DNA of 64,000 nt from Lasiosphaeris hirsuta. Lineage: Eukaryota > Ascomycota > Sordariomycetes > Sordariales > Lasiosphaeriaceae. Positions 39,989 to 50,844 of this stretch are shown piece after piece (position 1 is the first letter of the stretch; every line of letters begins with the position of its first letter). A program made the translations under genes and the position numbers. The stretch is taken from assembly GCA_030549175.1 (NCBI GenBank), contig JAUKUA010000004.1, positions 2,914,001-2,978,000 of the forward strand, given 5' to 3'. The notes under the pieces were generated by a model. It did not search any database. It was not told the origin of the DNA and worked only from the letters and a program-made list of their open reading frames with translations.

Positions 39989-42598
39989 ATGAATTTGTTT
40001 CGAAGAGAAGAACCCCCTTTTCTCCCCAACGCAGCACAGTATGCCGGCAGTTATCGCGGAGCCACGCCCGATGGCCTAAAGTGCTGGGAGGTCATAGACC
40101 CGCGGCAAGAACCTTTCAAGGACATTCTCGACGCGGCTTGCCTTGTGGTGTCTAGGTGCCGCGCCATTCCGCGATCGACGCTCGTTCTCCTGGATGTTTT
40201 TCTTCGAGGAAAGGATCTGAATTCCTGCACGCCTTATTTGATGCTCTCGGGAGCCAGCCAGCGCCACAGAAAGGCCGCCATTAAACATCTCAGACGCAGT
40301 TCCTTGACACAGGAATACCCGGGCCTGAAGCTGGATCATTGGGACTGGCCCCCGCATGTGCCAGATATCACCATGGCTGGGAGAGAGGGAAAAGCGGTCG
40401 ACAAAAACCTGCTTTACCAATGTTCCAAGTTCGAGATTCATCAGCTCCTGTCGGGTTTCGGGCTCGAGGGGGGCTCGACCGAAATCCTATCCATCACGGC
40501 GACAAGTGATGGCGACGGGGCGATCCCGCAGTCGGGAGTTCTCAGCTGCGCTGTCGTGGTGGGCCAAGAGAGGTTCTTCCTGGTGCCAGCTCATATTTTC
40601 ATGCCGCCCCCGGCGGACGATCCCGGCGAGGACTTTGACGGTGATAGCGATGGTTCCGAATCGGATGATGGATCGGAGATGCTACGAGCTGGTAGTGCCA
40701 CACCGCCGACTGAGCACCTTGCAGACTCAGATTATACAACCGACGATACGAGACAACTGAGTCCCGCCATCAGCCCGGACACCCCGCAAAGCGGTGTCGA
40801 GGAGTGGCGCTCAACTCAGCTGCCTTCTGCCACCGACGAGTTCTCCGTTTTCGCATCAGAGCTTGACTACGCTTTAGTCCAGATTCCTCACCACGAGAAA
40901 CTGCACGAGAAGCTCCATTGTCTCTCAAAGAAGACAGTTCAGCAAATCCGTACGGGCCGGTTTGCTATCTCGACTATAACGCCGTCCTGTGGTTTGATCG
41001 AGGGTTGGCTTGACGGGCGGCCGACTATGATGCGGCTGCCATACGGCAGCAGGTTTACGAGCCTTTATCCTATCAGCTTTCCCTGTGCTGTCAGCAAAGG
41101 GGATTGCGGGTCTCTTGTGATCGATAAAGACACCAAGAAGGTGTACGGCTTCATAGCAGCCGCAAGCGTCGAAGGCAGAGTGGCGTATATGGTCTCGGCA
41201 GACGAGATCCTCCAGGATATGTCGATGAAGCTGGGCAAAGAAGTCTCGGACCACCAGCGCCTATCAGGGATTACCGCAGCTCTATCGGGGATCACCGCCG
41301 CTATCGCGGATTATCTTACGCCGCCGATGTCAGCACTGTCGATACACGAGCGCGGAGAGGCGGCCGACCGACCCTCGAGTGCCGTGTCATTGCTAACTGT
41401 CTCGGTCTCCGACCAACCACCGAGTACTACATCGGAACATACTGTCTCGGTCTCATCCACGATAGACCAGCCCCCGAGTACAATGTCAGAACATACTCTC
41501 CTCGGGGCAGCACCGCAGCCAAATATGGAGACTGCCTCAGTAACCTCACCCACAGCGAAACGGCGGCGCACAAGTATTACGTCGGAACATACTTTCTTGG
41601 CGTCCCATGGAGAGACGACATTAGTACCATCGGCGGCCGACGCCATGTCCGTACGTACTGTTGGGACGGCGCTGCAATTCAATCTAGATGAAGTCCTCTC
41701 CAAAGATGATGTCAGCGTAGAAAAGCAGGCCATGGTCTCGGATTGGGCTGAGAGTGTGCTGAAAGCCCCGTGGCAGGGGAACGTGGATCCGCTGCACATG
41801 CTTGAGAGCGGACCCGATGGGGAGGGGCGTCTCGAGGCAGGGGCGCGCTATCTTTCTCGAGAGTGCCAGGCGCTCAAGAAGGAGCTTAGCCAACTACAGA
41901 GGCAGAAGGTTGTTTTGAAGGACTTTTTGCAAGACCGTGCTCAAGAGTGCTCGGTGCTCAGGAGGGAGCTTGAACGGCTACGGAGGGAGAACCTTGATCT
42001 GAAGCACGACAAACAAGACAGTTCTCAAAAGTACGAAGCGCTCAGGAGGGAGCTTCACCTGCTACGGAGGGAGAACGCTGCTTTGGCGCGCAATACACAA
42101 GACGGCGAAGCGCTCCGCGGGTCCGTAAGGGGCGGCAGCTTCCTGGTCAGCGCTGCTGATCATCAGTTTGAGATCGAGAACTTGAGGCTTAAGGAGGAGA
42201 ACATAAGACTCAAGGCGCAGTTCCGAGACGATGAGTTTAGAAGGGCGGGGGCTGAGGAGTCGCATCTCCGGTCAGCGAATGTCACCGCAAAGCTCAGGGA
42301 AGAGAACGAGCGGTTGATGAGTGTCAACAACGCACTGCGTGCGTCTAACGCGCAATCTAGAGATGAGGCGTCTGGGCTTACGGGGGAGGTCCTGGCCGTG
42401 CACCGCCGGTATGACGAGATGAACCGTCGCTTTATACGGCTGCGCGAGAATTTGGATGAGAGCCTTGTAGCAAACAAGGATCTGCGATTGGATAACGACC
42501 GCTTGAGGGCGCGGAACGAGTGGCTGATGACTGAGGGGAGGGATAGGAGTGACAGAGACAGAGACAGAGACGTGGAGATTAGGGTATCGCGGAGGTGA
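39989..42598 (+). CDS. Trypsin-like peptidase-fold protein with long C-terminal coiled coil
   Basis: Single exon, 869 residues. The N-terminal region (about 40-130) includes AIPRSTLVLLDVFLRG and YLMLSGASQRHRKAAIKHLR, a pattern I have seen ahead of trypsin-like domains in fungal proteins. The peptidase-like domain spans about 160-415: strand FFLVPAHIF with His202, ELDYALVQIP with Asp293, and KGDCGSLVIDKDTKKVYGFI with Ser375. All three positions of a His-Asp-Ser triad are present, with an acidic Ser/Asp-rich insert (210-260) between His and Asp. Residues 430-560 are Ser/Thr-rich with SEHT repeated three times. From about 620 to 860 a coiled coil runs with internal repeats of SxLRRELxxLRRENxxL. 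Proteolysis is inferred from the triad only. The composition suggests a scaffolded or oligomeric protease, possibly in fungal immunity. Confidence 0.8.
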   Translation: MNLFRREEPPFLPNAAQYAGSYRGATPDGLKCWEVIDPRQEPFKDILDAACLVVSRCRAIPRSTLVLLDVFLRGKDLNSCTPYLMLSGASQRHRKAAIKHLRRSSLTQEYPGLKLDHWDWPPHVPDITMAGREGKAVDKNLLYQCSKFEIHQLLSGFGLEGGSTEILSITATSDGDGAIPQSGVLSCAVVVGQERFFLVPAHIFMPPPADDPGEDFDGDSDGSESDDGSEMLRAGSATPPTEHLADSDYTTDDTRQLSPAISPDTPQSGVEEWRSTQLPSATDEFSVFASELDYALVQIPHHEKLHEKLHCLSKKTVQQIRTGRFAISTITPSCGLIEGWLDGRPTMMRLPYGSRFTSLYPISFPCAVSKGDCGSLVIDKDTKKVYGFIAAASVEGRVAYMVSADEILQDMSMKLGKEVSDHQRLSGITAALSGITAAIADYLTPPMSALSIHERGEAADRPSSAVSLLTVSVSDQPPSTTSEHTVSVSSTIDQPPSTMSEHTLLGAAPQPNMETASVTSPTAKRRRTSITSEHTFLASHGETTLVPSAADAMSVRTVGTALQFNLDEVLSKDDVSVEKQAMVSDWAESVLKAPWQGNVDPLHMLESGPDGEGRLEAGARYLSRECQALKKELSQLQRQKVVLKDFLQDRAQECSVLRRELERLRRENLDLKHDKQDSSQKYEALRRELHLLRRENAALARNTQDGEALRGSVRGGSFLVSAADHQFEIENLRLKEENIRLKAQFRDDEFRRAGAEESHLRSANVTAKLREENERLMSVNNALRASNAQSRDEASGLTGEVLAVHRRYDEMNRRFIRLRENLDESLVANKDLRLDNDRLRARNEWLMTEGRDRSDRDRDRDVEIRVSRR

Positions 42599-43150
42599 TG
42601 GAATGACAGCCGATGCTTTTGGGGTTTCTGGAAGGGGAAGCTTAGTCACTTGGCGAAACAGGTTTTGTCTTTAGCGTTCGTAGTAAGAAATAATAACTAC
42701 ACATGGCACTTCCATTGACGCTACCGTATGGACAACACAGACCGCCGAGTCCGCGGTGATCAGGCAGGCAGCACATTGCCAACGTGGGCGCATTTTAGAT
42801 TTTTGACAATGCTATGTCGAGTGAAATCGTGAAAAGGAACTGTCTTTGCTCCGACGTTGGCTCCACGAGCTGTATATGCGTCTATCCAAATAATAACTAT
42901 CGGGGCATGCAACAACCAATCAATCGCTCAAGCTGAGCTGGGCCACCCGCAGTTTCCGCAGCAACCACCCCACCATGTTTTGCCAACAGCGAGCGACGCC
43001 AGTCTCCAAAATGCGCATCGAAAATTCGCCATTGACTATCGCCCCAAAGCCTAGAGAGCCGCATTCGCCGTACCACTTCACATTCCGGCACTGCAAACCA
43101 CGCAACCGCCGACACAGCCCCGAACTACATACAGCACACAGGCTGCTACA
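42599..43150. other. Intergenic region, NUF2 promoter
   Basis: 552 bp; no gene. The NUF2 5' flank includes CACATTCCGGCACTGCAAACC. Confidence 0.5.
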
Positions 43151-44606
43151 ATGGCGTTCAACCCGCGAATGTCGATCCTGCCGCCCGTGCAGCAGACGCG
43201 GACGCGCAAGAAGGAGGAGGAAGCCGCCTACGCCAACATGCGCCTGCCAGACCGCGAGATTGTCGGGTGCATCAACGAGCTGGGCATCCCATTTACCATC
43301 GCCGACCTGCAGAAGCCCAACCCGATCCAGGTCCAGATGATCTTTGAGTGGTTTGGCGAGCTGCTGATGAACAAGACGCGGGTGACGGTCGAGCCGGCGA
43401 TGAAGGCGGCGGTCGAGGACGCCTACGGCAGCGGGGACGGGATGGGGGACGCGCTGATGCCGGCCGACACGCGCAACCTGATGGGCTTCTACGCGTCGCT
43501 GCGGCACCTGATGCTCGACTGCGGCGTCCAGGATTTCAACTTTGTGGACCTGCACAAGCCGTCGCACGACCGGCTGGTCAAGATCTTCAGCTACGTCATC
43601 AACTTTGTGCGCTTCCGCGAGAGCCAGACGAGCGTCATCGACGAGCACTGCAACCGGGCCGAGAGCACCAAGACGCGCATCGAGCAGCTCTACGCCGAGA
43701 ACCAGAACATGGAGGCCCAGCTCGACGACATGCACGCCAACCGCCGCCAGATGGAGGCGCTCGTGGCCGAGAAGACGAAGCGCAACGAGGACCTCAAGAA
43801 GCGCCTGCTCGAGCTGCGCCGCAACCAGGAGCGCGTGGCCGCCCGCCTCGAGGAGGCCAAGACCAAGAAGGGCGAGCTGGCCGCCGAGCTCGAAGACAAG
43901 ACGGCCGCCAAGCTGGCGCTCAAGCAGGAGAGCGCCAAGCTGCGGCCGTACGTGCTGCAGAGCCCGTCGGCGCTGCAGGCGTCCCTGACGGAGCTGAGCA
44001 ACACGCTCAACGCGGACAAGTCGCACATCGACTCGCTGGACCGGCGGGCGCGCGCGCTGCAGACGTCGACCGACTCGTTTGCCGTCGTGTCGACCGACGT
44101 GGCCTCGTGCATCAAGTTGCTGGATGAGATCTCGATCGAGCTGGCCAAGGAGGAGGAGGAGAACGCCAAGAATGCGAAGCAACGCGATGCGCTTACGGAG
44201 CGCGGCGCTAATGTGCGCGAGGTCGAGCGGACGGAAGCCCTGCTGCAGCGGCAGCTGTCAAAGTGGGCGGAGCGTACCGAGACACTGCGCGCCCAGAGCC
44301 AGGAGAAGGCGGCGAGGGCAAAGGAGAAGATGGAGGAGCTGAGGGCGGTGCACAAGAAGCTGACTGAGGAGCGGGGTGATAAGGGCAAGGACATTGAGAG
44401 GAGGAGAGTTCGAATTGAGCAGACGGAGAAGAAGGTATGCGCTGATAACTCTTTGGTGTCTGTTGATGCGGTTGCTAACAGTGTGGTGCTAGATGCTGGA
44501 TCTCAAGGAGAACATCGAGAATGAGGTGCATGCGGCATATGATGAGTATCTCAAGATGGAGTCGCACATCAAACTCTACATTACAGAGATGGAGCAGGCC
44601 ATCTAA
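43151..44606 (+). CDS. NUF2: Kinetochore protein NUF2 (two exons)
   Basis: Model: exon 1 43151-44434, intron 44435-44492 (58 nt; GTATGC, GCTAAC, TAG), exon 2 44493-44606; 465 residues. Nuf2 pairs with Ndc80 in the outer-kinetochore Ndc80 complex that binds microtubules. The N-terminus has a calponin-homology-type head: [20 protein letters not shown] and [11 protein letters not shown], then [19 protein letters not shown] and [19 protein letters not shown]. From about 150 to the end it is coiled coil (for example [20 protein letters not shown]). The second exon restores the usual end ([20 protein letters not shown]). Length matches the family (about 450-470). Convergent with the next gene. Confidence 0.97.
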
Positions 44607-44811
44607 CCTGCCAGCATATTTTTGTTTGTTCAATGTCGTGATGCTGCGGATTGCTTTGGGATGGGGGTTGGGAGGATAACAATACCATGGGCCGGCGTTT
44701 GATCGGTTACGAAATGAAGCATTGTTTGGGTTGTATGGGTATCTAGCCGCTCAGAGATGAAGCGAGTGTTGGGGAAGGAATGACAAAATGCACTGTCTGT
44801 CATGTGAGAGT

Positions 44812-45609
44812 TTATCCGAGTGAGTTGCCATTGTCCTGATCCCAGTTTCCTGGCTGGAACCGAAACCACCGCGCCAAAACCCGCTTGACATCAACAGTCC
44901 TACCTGTCCACCCACCCCCCGCCAAATCGGGCCCCGTTCTCCGTACGCTGCCACTCAGAACGGGCAACCTCTCAGCTAACAACTCATCCAAACCAGCTGC
45001 CCCTCCCTCCCGCGTCCTCACTTCGAGAATGGCCGGCTGGAAACCCACGCGCATCGCCGCCTCCACAAGCACGGCAGCCGTGTTGCCGAGCCCCTGCACG
45101 CTCCACTCGCTCGTGTCGCGGTGCAGATCGAGGAAGCCGTAGATGAAAAGCAGGGGCGTCTTCGGTGGTGCCGTGGTAGTGCCGTTGCTGCCGCGTAGCT
45201 CCGAAGCAGCCGCAGGCGGCGCGGGCACCCTCGACTCGTCGACGGAGAAGACGGACAGGAAGGCGCGCAGGTGGGACACGGTGGGGATGAAGACGAGACG
45301 GATGTGCCGTGCCACGGCGACCTGGTAGAGCGGGGCGGCGAGTAGTTGGGCGGCTTGGGTGGTGGTGGGGGTGGTGGTGGTTGGGTTCAATTCATCTTGG
45401 GCAGAATCATGTGTTGTTGGCCCGGCTGCCGTTTCTTGGATGACCTGGTGGGTGAGCGAGGTCAGGAAGTCGGCGCGGCTGGAGCAGATGATGAGAGTGG
45501 TGGGGAAGGTGCAGTGGTGGATGATGTGCCAGAGCAGCTCGGTGGGAAGGGCGGAGGACAGACAGAGCGGGTGCGGCGGCTGTGGTGCAGACTTCTGATG
45601 CCATCTCAT
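44812..45609 (-). CDS. Possible RecA-fold / RAD51-paralog-like protein, weakly assigned
   Basis: Single exon; the ATG at 45609 (MRWHQKSAPQPPHP) gives 265 residues, while the frame is open further upstream to 45870 and the start is uncertain. Alternating beta and helix patterns appear: PTTLIICSSRADFLTSLTHQ, HIRLVFIPTVSHLRAFLSVF, then a strand plus helix PLLFIYGFLDLHRDTSEWSV and NTAAVLVEAAMRVGFQPAIL. The end is VDVKRVLARWFRFQPGNW. This recalls small RecA-fold accessory proteins such as Shu-complex subunits, which help Rad51 in repair, but no Walker A is present and I would not rely on it. It starts 376 bp from the divergent APL6 gene. Confidence 0.6.
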   Translation of the reverse strand: MRWHQKSAPQPPHPLCLSSALPTELLWHIIHHCTFPTTLIICSSRADFLTSLTHQVIQETAAGPTTHDSAQDELNPTTTTPTTTQAAQLLAAPLYQVAVARHIRLVFIPTVSHLRAFLSVFSVDESRVPAPPAAASELRGSNGTTTAPPKTPLLFIYGFLDLHRDTSEWSVQGLGNTAAVLVEAAMRVGFQPAILEVRTREGGAAGLDELLAERLPVLSGSVRRTGPDLAGGGWTGRTVDVKRVLARWFRFQPGNWDQDNGNSLG

Positions 45610-45985
45610 GTCCTCGCATCCGATATCCAGCTTTGCTTGTGCTTGCATTGCTTTAGCGCAATCGAAGCGACAGGCAGATCGTTGTTTCATCATCTGCCTT
45701 TGCGCGGACCGGTCCGCACCTGCCTTGCCTCGCCGTGCGCTGCGGGCAGGATCGAACTTGGCCCAGACACTGTGGATCCACTGCAGGGCAGCACAGCTCC
45801 TCCGTCCCCCGCTTGTGCGTTGGAGGGGTTTAGGTGCATAACCAGCCAATGCACCCCACCCCGCCGCCAAGCGAGAGACCTCGCCATCACGTCACTCGAC
45901 CAAGCGGCCAGCAGCGCCTGAGTCGCACGCATCAGCCGTCGACTTGCCCTCGGAGCTCTGGCTGCGTCGCGAACAACCGCCAGCC
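45610..45985. promoter_or_regulatory. Divergent promoter region upstream of APL6
   Basis: 376 bp between outward-facing starts; no specific site identified. Confidence 0.45.
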
Positions 45986-48455
45986 ATGGAGTCAATAGCC
46001 AGGATATCGAGTCTGCTCGAGAGCGGTGGGTGCCCAACTGCCCCTAGATTTCCCGTGTCCCCTGCGACGCCGCTGGACACCGCTGACTTTCTCCCTGACA
46101 GCTCGGGAGCTCACACTCGATGCTGCCTCGGCCGCCGCCCGAAACTCGCGAAGCTCAACCAAGCCCCTGGATAGAGCCCAGATCAAGAAGCTTCTCGACA
46201 GCCGCAATGAGCGTGAGGTGCTTGACGGGCTGCGGCGCGTCATCATGGTGCGTCAAGCCTCTCCTGGCATTCCTTTTTGTCGCCGACGCTGACCCTGCCG
46301 TCTCTAGATGATGTACCGGTCGCAAAAGACCCTGCCCCTATTCTCTTCGGTCGTCAAGAATGTCGCCTCCCCGAGCCTCGAGATCAAGAAGCTGGTCTAC
46401 ATCTACCTCATCCACCATGCCGAGCAGGAGCCCGACCTCGCCCTCCTCTCCATCAACACCATCCAAAAGTCGCTCTCCGACCCGAACCCACAGGTGCGCG
46501 CCCTCGCGCTGCGGACCATGTCCGGCATCCGAGTCCCGGTTATTAGTCAGATCGTGTCGCTGGCCATCCGCAAGGGTGCGGGCGATATGAGCTCGCACGT
46601 TCGGCGTGCCGCTGCTTTGGCCATTCCCAAGTGCTACCGGCTCGACCCTTCCCAGCTGCCCCAGCTACTCGAGTACCTCTCGACGCTCCTCGGCGATAAG
46701 CAATACTATGTCGCCGGCGCTGCTGTCACGGCCTTTTTGGAAGTTTGCCCCGAGAGGTTAGATCTAATACACAAGCATTATCGTGGACTGGTCAAGATGA
46801 TCGTGGACATGGATGAGTGGAGCCAGCTTGCGACGCTGCGGCTGATGGCTATTTACGCCCGGAGGTGCTTTCCGAGGCGAACCAAGACGGTTAGAAGCAG
46901 TGACAAGACTGGTAATCTCGAAAATTTCTACGGCGACGGGGCAGACGCCAGCTCTGAAGGCGAGCAGGTGCTTGTCGTCGACCCGGACCTGGAACTGCTC
47001 CTCAGCAGCATCAAGCCCCTGCTTCAGTCCCGCAACTCGGCCGTCGTGGTGGCTGTCGCGCGGTGCTACTCTGCCGTTGGCACTCCTGCATATGTCCAAA
47101 CTTCCATTGGGCCACTCATAGCCCTGCTCCGTGGCGCCCAAGACATTGAGCAGATCGCCCTCTTCAACATTGTTTCGATTTGTCTCAGCCGTCCTGCCGA
47201 TTTTGTCAGATACGCCACACACTTCCTCGTCCGCGCAACTGATGCTCAGCCCGTGTGGGAGCTCAAGCTTGAGATTCTCACGCTCATCTTCCCGCACTCA
47301 CCGCCACACATAAAAAGCCTTGTCCTCAACGAGTTGGAGCACTTCAGCAGAGGATCCGACAAGGCCCTCGTTAGGGAAGCAGTAAGGGCTATTGGACGTT
47401 GCGCACAAACCGACACAGCCGCCTCGCAGAGGTGTCTGCGGTTGCTGCTTGGCCAAATCACTAGTCTGGACGGAACGTTGGCCGCCGAGAGCCTTACCGT
47501 TATTCGACATCTCATCCAACAAGACCCAGCAGCACACGTCGCGACCGTTGTCAGACTGGCAAAAAACCTTGACTCGGCAACAGATCCGCAGGCTCGTGCC
47601 ACCATCATCTGGCTGGTAGGAGAGTTCTCGGGCCTCAACGGCGAAGACAACATCGCCGCCGACGTGTTGCGCATCCTCCTCAAAGACTTCGCCTCCGAGT
47701 CTGAGATTGCGAAGCGTCAGATTGTTCTCCTCGGCGCCAAGGTCTATCTCCACTACGTCAACCGCCAGATTGAGGAGTCCCAAGGCGGCCCCGAAGGGGA
47801 GCCGGGACCCGCTCCTGCCCTGCTCGAAGACGACGACCACGCTGTTGCCAAGCTCTGGCGCTACGTTCTGTTGCTAGTAAGATACGACACATCGTACGAC
47901 CTGCGTGATCGCACCCGCCTGTACAAGGCGCTTCTTAGTGTCCCACAGCTTGCAACCCTGATGCTCCTCGCACCGAAGCCTGCACCGCAAGCTCCAAGCC
48001 CGTCCGAGACGAGGAAGGGATACACCCTCGGCTCAGCAGCGCTAGTGCTTGCGGGCGGGGGTGGCGTGCATGGGCTCAGGGGGTACGAAGACTTGCCCGA
48101 GTGGGTGCAGCCCGGAAGGGAGCCGGACCCGGCCCTGAGGGATAGCGATGTCCCGGTAGGAAGCAGGTATAGCGAGAAGCGGGTCGTTCCAGCGGCCGAA
48201 GCCTTGGACGCTGCGGTGAAGGCGGCGCCGACGGCGGGCAGGTCAACCAATGGGCTCGGCGCAGCCGTTGGAGGGAAGACGCTGGATGATTGGTTGGCTG
48301 AGGACGAAGGTGGAGATGAAGAGGAGAGTGAGGAGGAAGAAGAGGACGACGATGAAGAAGAAGAAGAGGATGATGGCGAAGAGGAGGAAGAGTTTGAAGA
48401 GGAAGAGGAAGATGATGAAGAAGATAGGGGGGAAAGTGGTAGGCTTATTGCATAG
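45986..48455 (+). CDS. APL6: AP-3 adaptor complex beta subunit (three exons)
   Basis: Model: exons 45986-46025, 46102-46247 and 46308-48455; introns of 76 and 60 nt; 777 residues. AP-3 beta (Apl6) sorts cargo from Golgi/endosome to the vacuole. The adaptin trunk is clear: SSTKPLDRAQIKKLLDSRNE and REVLDGLRRVI, then MMYRSQKTLPLFSSVVKNVA (exon 3 start) and VRALALRTMSGIRVPVI, followed by HEAT-type repeats to about residue 600. The C-terminus is short and ends in an acidic tract of Asp/Glu (about 722-770), the counterpart of the phosphorylated hinge; the ear domain found in animals is absent, as in other fungi. Exon 2 ends at ATG and exon 3 begins ATGATG, giving three Met in a row; the site could shift by one codon. 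Confidence 0.95.
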
Positions 48456-48735
48456 AGCCATCGTAGAAGTGTAAACACGGATCAAATTTATGCAAGCATC
48501 CGTGGATGGTGGTTGACAATTATGATCCCCTCAAAGAAGGTACCGTACTGAAGTAACGGATCAACGGTGTTTGTGTAAGCAACATAAATTATTATGGACA
48601 GTAGCCCCTTAGGCTTACAGATCGAAAGCACCTATCCGAGCCCCAACTAGGGAAGGTAGCTGCACGATACCACCAGCTCGCAGTTTTGTATATACCACAC
48701 AGTACATGACCCTCTGTAGGGGTCTTGGACGCAGC
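48456..48735. other. Short convergent 3' region
   Basis: 280 bp between the stops of APL6 and the Tudor-like gene. Confidence 0.5.
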
Positions 48736-49513
48736 TTATTTCCCAGGCGGTTGTTTTATCTTCTTGCCTGTATTCGCTTGCTCCGCCGCCCCACTCTCGC
48801 CGCCCTCGGGCGCGTCTTTCCTCTTGGTGCCATGCGCATTGTCGCTCTCCACAACCTGGTCCTCCTCCGGGCTCGGACTGGCCGAGACGAGGTCGACCTC
48901 CTCCTCCTCCTCCTCCTCCTCCTCCTCCTCCTCCTCCTCCTCCTCCTCCTCTTCCTCCTCCGCTTCTTCTTCTCCCTCCTCTTCCTCCTCCTCCGTCGCC
49001 GCCGGCTTCTTCCCCGCCTTCCTCACCTCCTTCCCCTCCGCCGTCACCTCATCCAACCCCTCCGACGCCCCCATCTCGTACCCCTCCCCCTCGTCCTCCT
49101 CATCCTCCGTCCCCTTCGGATCCCCACCCTCCTTCTCGTCGCTCACGCCCTCGCCCGCGTCTTTGGCATCCGCCTGTGCCTGTGCCTGTGCCGGTGCCTG
49201 TGCCTGTTGTGCCTTCCCGCCGGACTCGGAGCCCTTCTGGTCTACCGTCACCTCCGATGCCCGCTTGACCACATCGTTGCCGGCGCGCTCGATCCGCACC
49301 GCCGGGTTCTCCGCGTCCGCTTTCTTTGTCACTGTGTTGCCGCGCGCCGTCTCGAGCGAGAGGCCGTCGCTGTGCGATACCTCGGCGACTGTGCCCGCGG
49401 GGTGGCCGGCGCCCCAGTCCCACGAGACTGTCACACTTTGTCAGTATTATGGGCGTAGAGGAGAGGGGGGACGGACCTTTGTCTCCTACTTCAGGGGTTG
49501 CGTCCTTGACCAT
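48736..49513 (-). CDS. Hypervirulence-associated (Hva) TUDOR-domain protein with poly-Glu tract (two exons)
   Basis: Model: exon 1 49513-49477, intron 49476-49428 (49 nt), exon 2 49427-48736; 242 residues. The N-terminal 75 residues form the Hva_TUDOR (DUF2945) domain: PEVGDKVSWDWGAGHPAGTV, AEVSHSDGLSLETARGN and NPAVRIERAGNDVVKRASEV. The domain is small and beta-rich; its ligand is unknown. The rest is low complexity: an Ala/Gln repeat coded by a CCTGTG-type hexanucleotide (49171-49207), a Gly/Glu region and a run of about 26 Glu. The C-terminus is basic (GTKRKDAPEGG ... KKIKQPPGK), suggesting nuclear localisation. The family name derives from a fungal pathogen screen; no toxin activity is implied here. 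Confidence 0.88.
48898..48960. repeat. CTC trinucleotide array coding poly-Glu on the minus strand
   Basis: About 18 uninterrupted CTC units followed by interrupted ones, inside the Tudor-like gene. Confidence 0.95.
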
Positions 49514-49785
49514 GACGCAGTCTTGGGTGCTTTGGTGGTTGTTTGGGGGCGGTGGGATTCGCATCGAGTGAGGGGAGGGAAGGGGGAGGTGGTGGGAGGG
49601 TCGGCTCGTACGGGTCTGTCGTCATTGTTATCAGCGTGGCTTGCGTGAGTAGTGGAATGCGGGAGGGTTCTGCGGATGACGACAGCGGCGCTTCGAGGCT
49701 GGGCCGAATTGGACTTCATGAATCATTGAAATTTTCCCCCTTTCCTTCATCATTAACGGGCCGAGGAATTGAAGCCAGGGAGTGC

Positions 49786-50253
49786 TCAACATATTTCCGT
49801 TTCTCCCAGTATATATTCGATTAACTCGGATACGTCTGGATCTTTCTTAGTAGTTACTTCCCTGACAGTCCCTGCAAACGGTTTGTCCCCATCTCCCGTA
49901 ATGACACCACTCGCCCTAATACCCAGCAGGTCGCAGAGCTTCCTTCTAAGCTGCACCTCATCAGCCATTGGTACCGGTTCAGTTCCAAGAGGGCCTTGGC
50001 TGATGATTCTTGATATCAACATCGTAACTCCTGCGAACGCCGATGGTAGAAACAAGAGATTAAATAGTACTTTGACTAAATGACCATCTTGGACGGTGCC
50101 GGTTATTCTGCCAAGATTAACAGGCAATACCCTGACATACAAGTAAAATGAAAAGTCTTCCTCCAGGTTGGAATTGATGCATTTCTGAATAGGATGGATT
50201 CGAGGATAGTGAGGGTTGGAAGGGGTTAGATATTGTATGAACTGGTCCGGGCC
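49786..50253 (-). pseudogene. Unidentified coding relic, 5' end missing
   Basis: 156 codons open from a TGA (50256-50254) to the stop at 49786, with no ATG before the middle. Translation is protein-like: PHYPRIHPIQKCINSNLEED, then FYLYVRVLPVNLGRITGTVQ, a hydrophobic segment LVKVLFNLLFLPSAFAGVTM, then LRRKLCDLLGIRASGVIT. I do not recognise the family. It may be the last exon of a longer gene whose upstream exons are lost, since the preceding DNA does not continue it. It could instead be a real exon with an acceptor at CTGAG just before it. Confidence 0.4.
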
Positions 50254-50844
50254 TCAGTTGTGGCAAGGAAAGTCTCCGCGCCTAACCCGCATGAGAGTGT
50301 AAGGCAGTATGCCCCCCAGCCCAATTTCCAGTCAGTGCTTGTCCTTTTTTTGATCAACTGTCAGAGCCTAACTCGGAACTCTTGTTGCGAACTCTGTTGG
50401 GCGTCATATACGCACATAATGCAAAGATGAGGCAAAAGGCCTATATTGTTGCTACGGAGGGGAAAGGAAGGCCAGGATCTTGCAGATCCTGAAGGCGTAG
50501 ATGGTGTGGGCTGGGAGCTAATGGCGGGCCGACTGTGGGATAATAGCGGGTCAATATCGGGAGGTCCCTCCAACAAACTCTCCCCGGATGACTTCTCCGG
50601 ATAAAGCAAGAACGAAACAAAGTATTGAGGATGTGTGGCAGTTCGAGGAACCCCATGACCGTGTAATGGGCGATAGAGACAGACATGCCAAAATCGGTAT
50701 CTGGCCTGTGGTAAGCCTTGGAAGAACTCTCAGAGTGCGGAGAAACCGGGCCATGAGATGTAGTGTTGTTGAAAAAGCCAGGGGGCTAGGGAATAGCTGC
50801 AGATCCAGATCAGAACGCCGCGGACAAACGGTCGGCTAGCCTCT
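50254..50844. other. Intergenic / decayed region
   Basis: Short frames on both strands without recognisable similarity. It lies between two coding relics and may be old receptor sequence beyond recognition. Confidence 0.4.

Noticed and set aside
42920..44182. 420-codon open frame on the minus strand
   Set aside because: Antisense to the clear NUF2 gene; GC-rich third positions of NUF2 keep the opposite frame open, and the translation is Leu/Gly/Arg/Val-biased.
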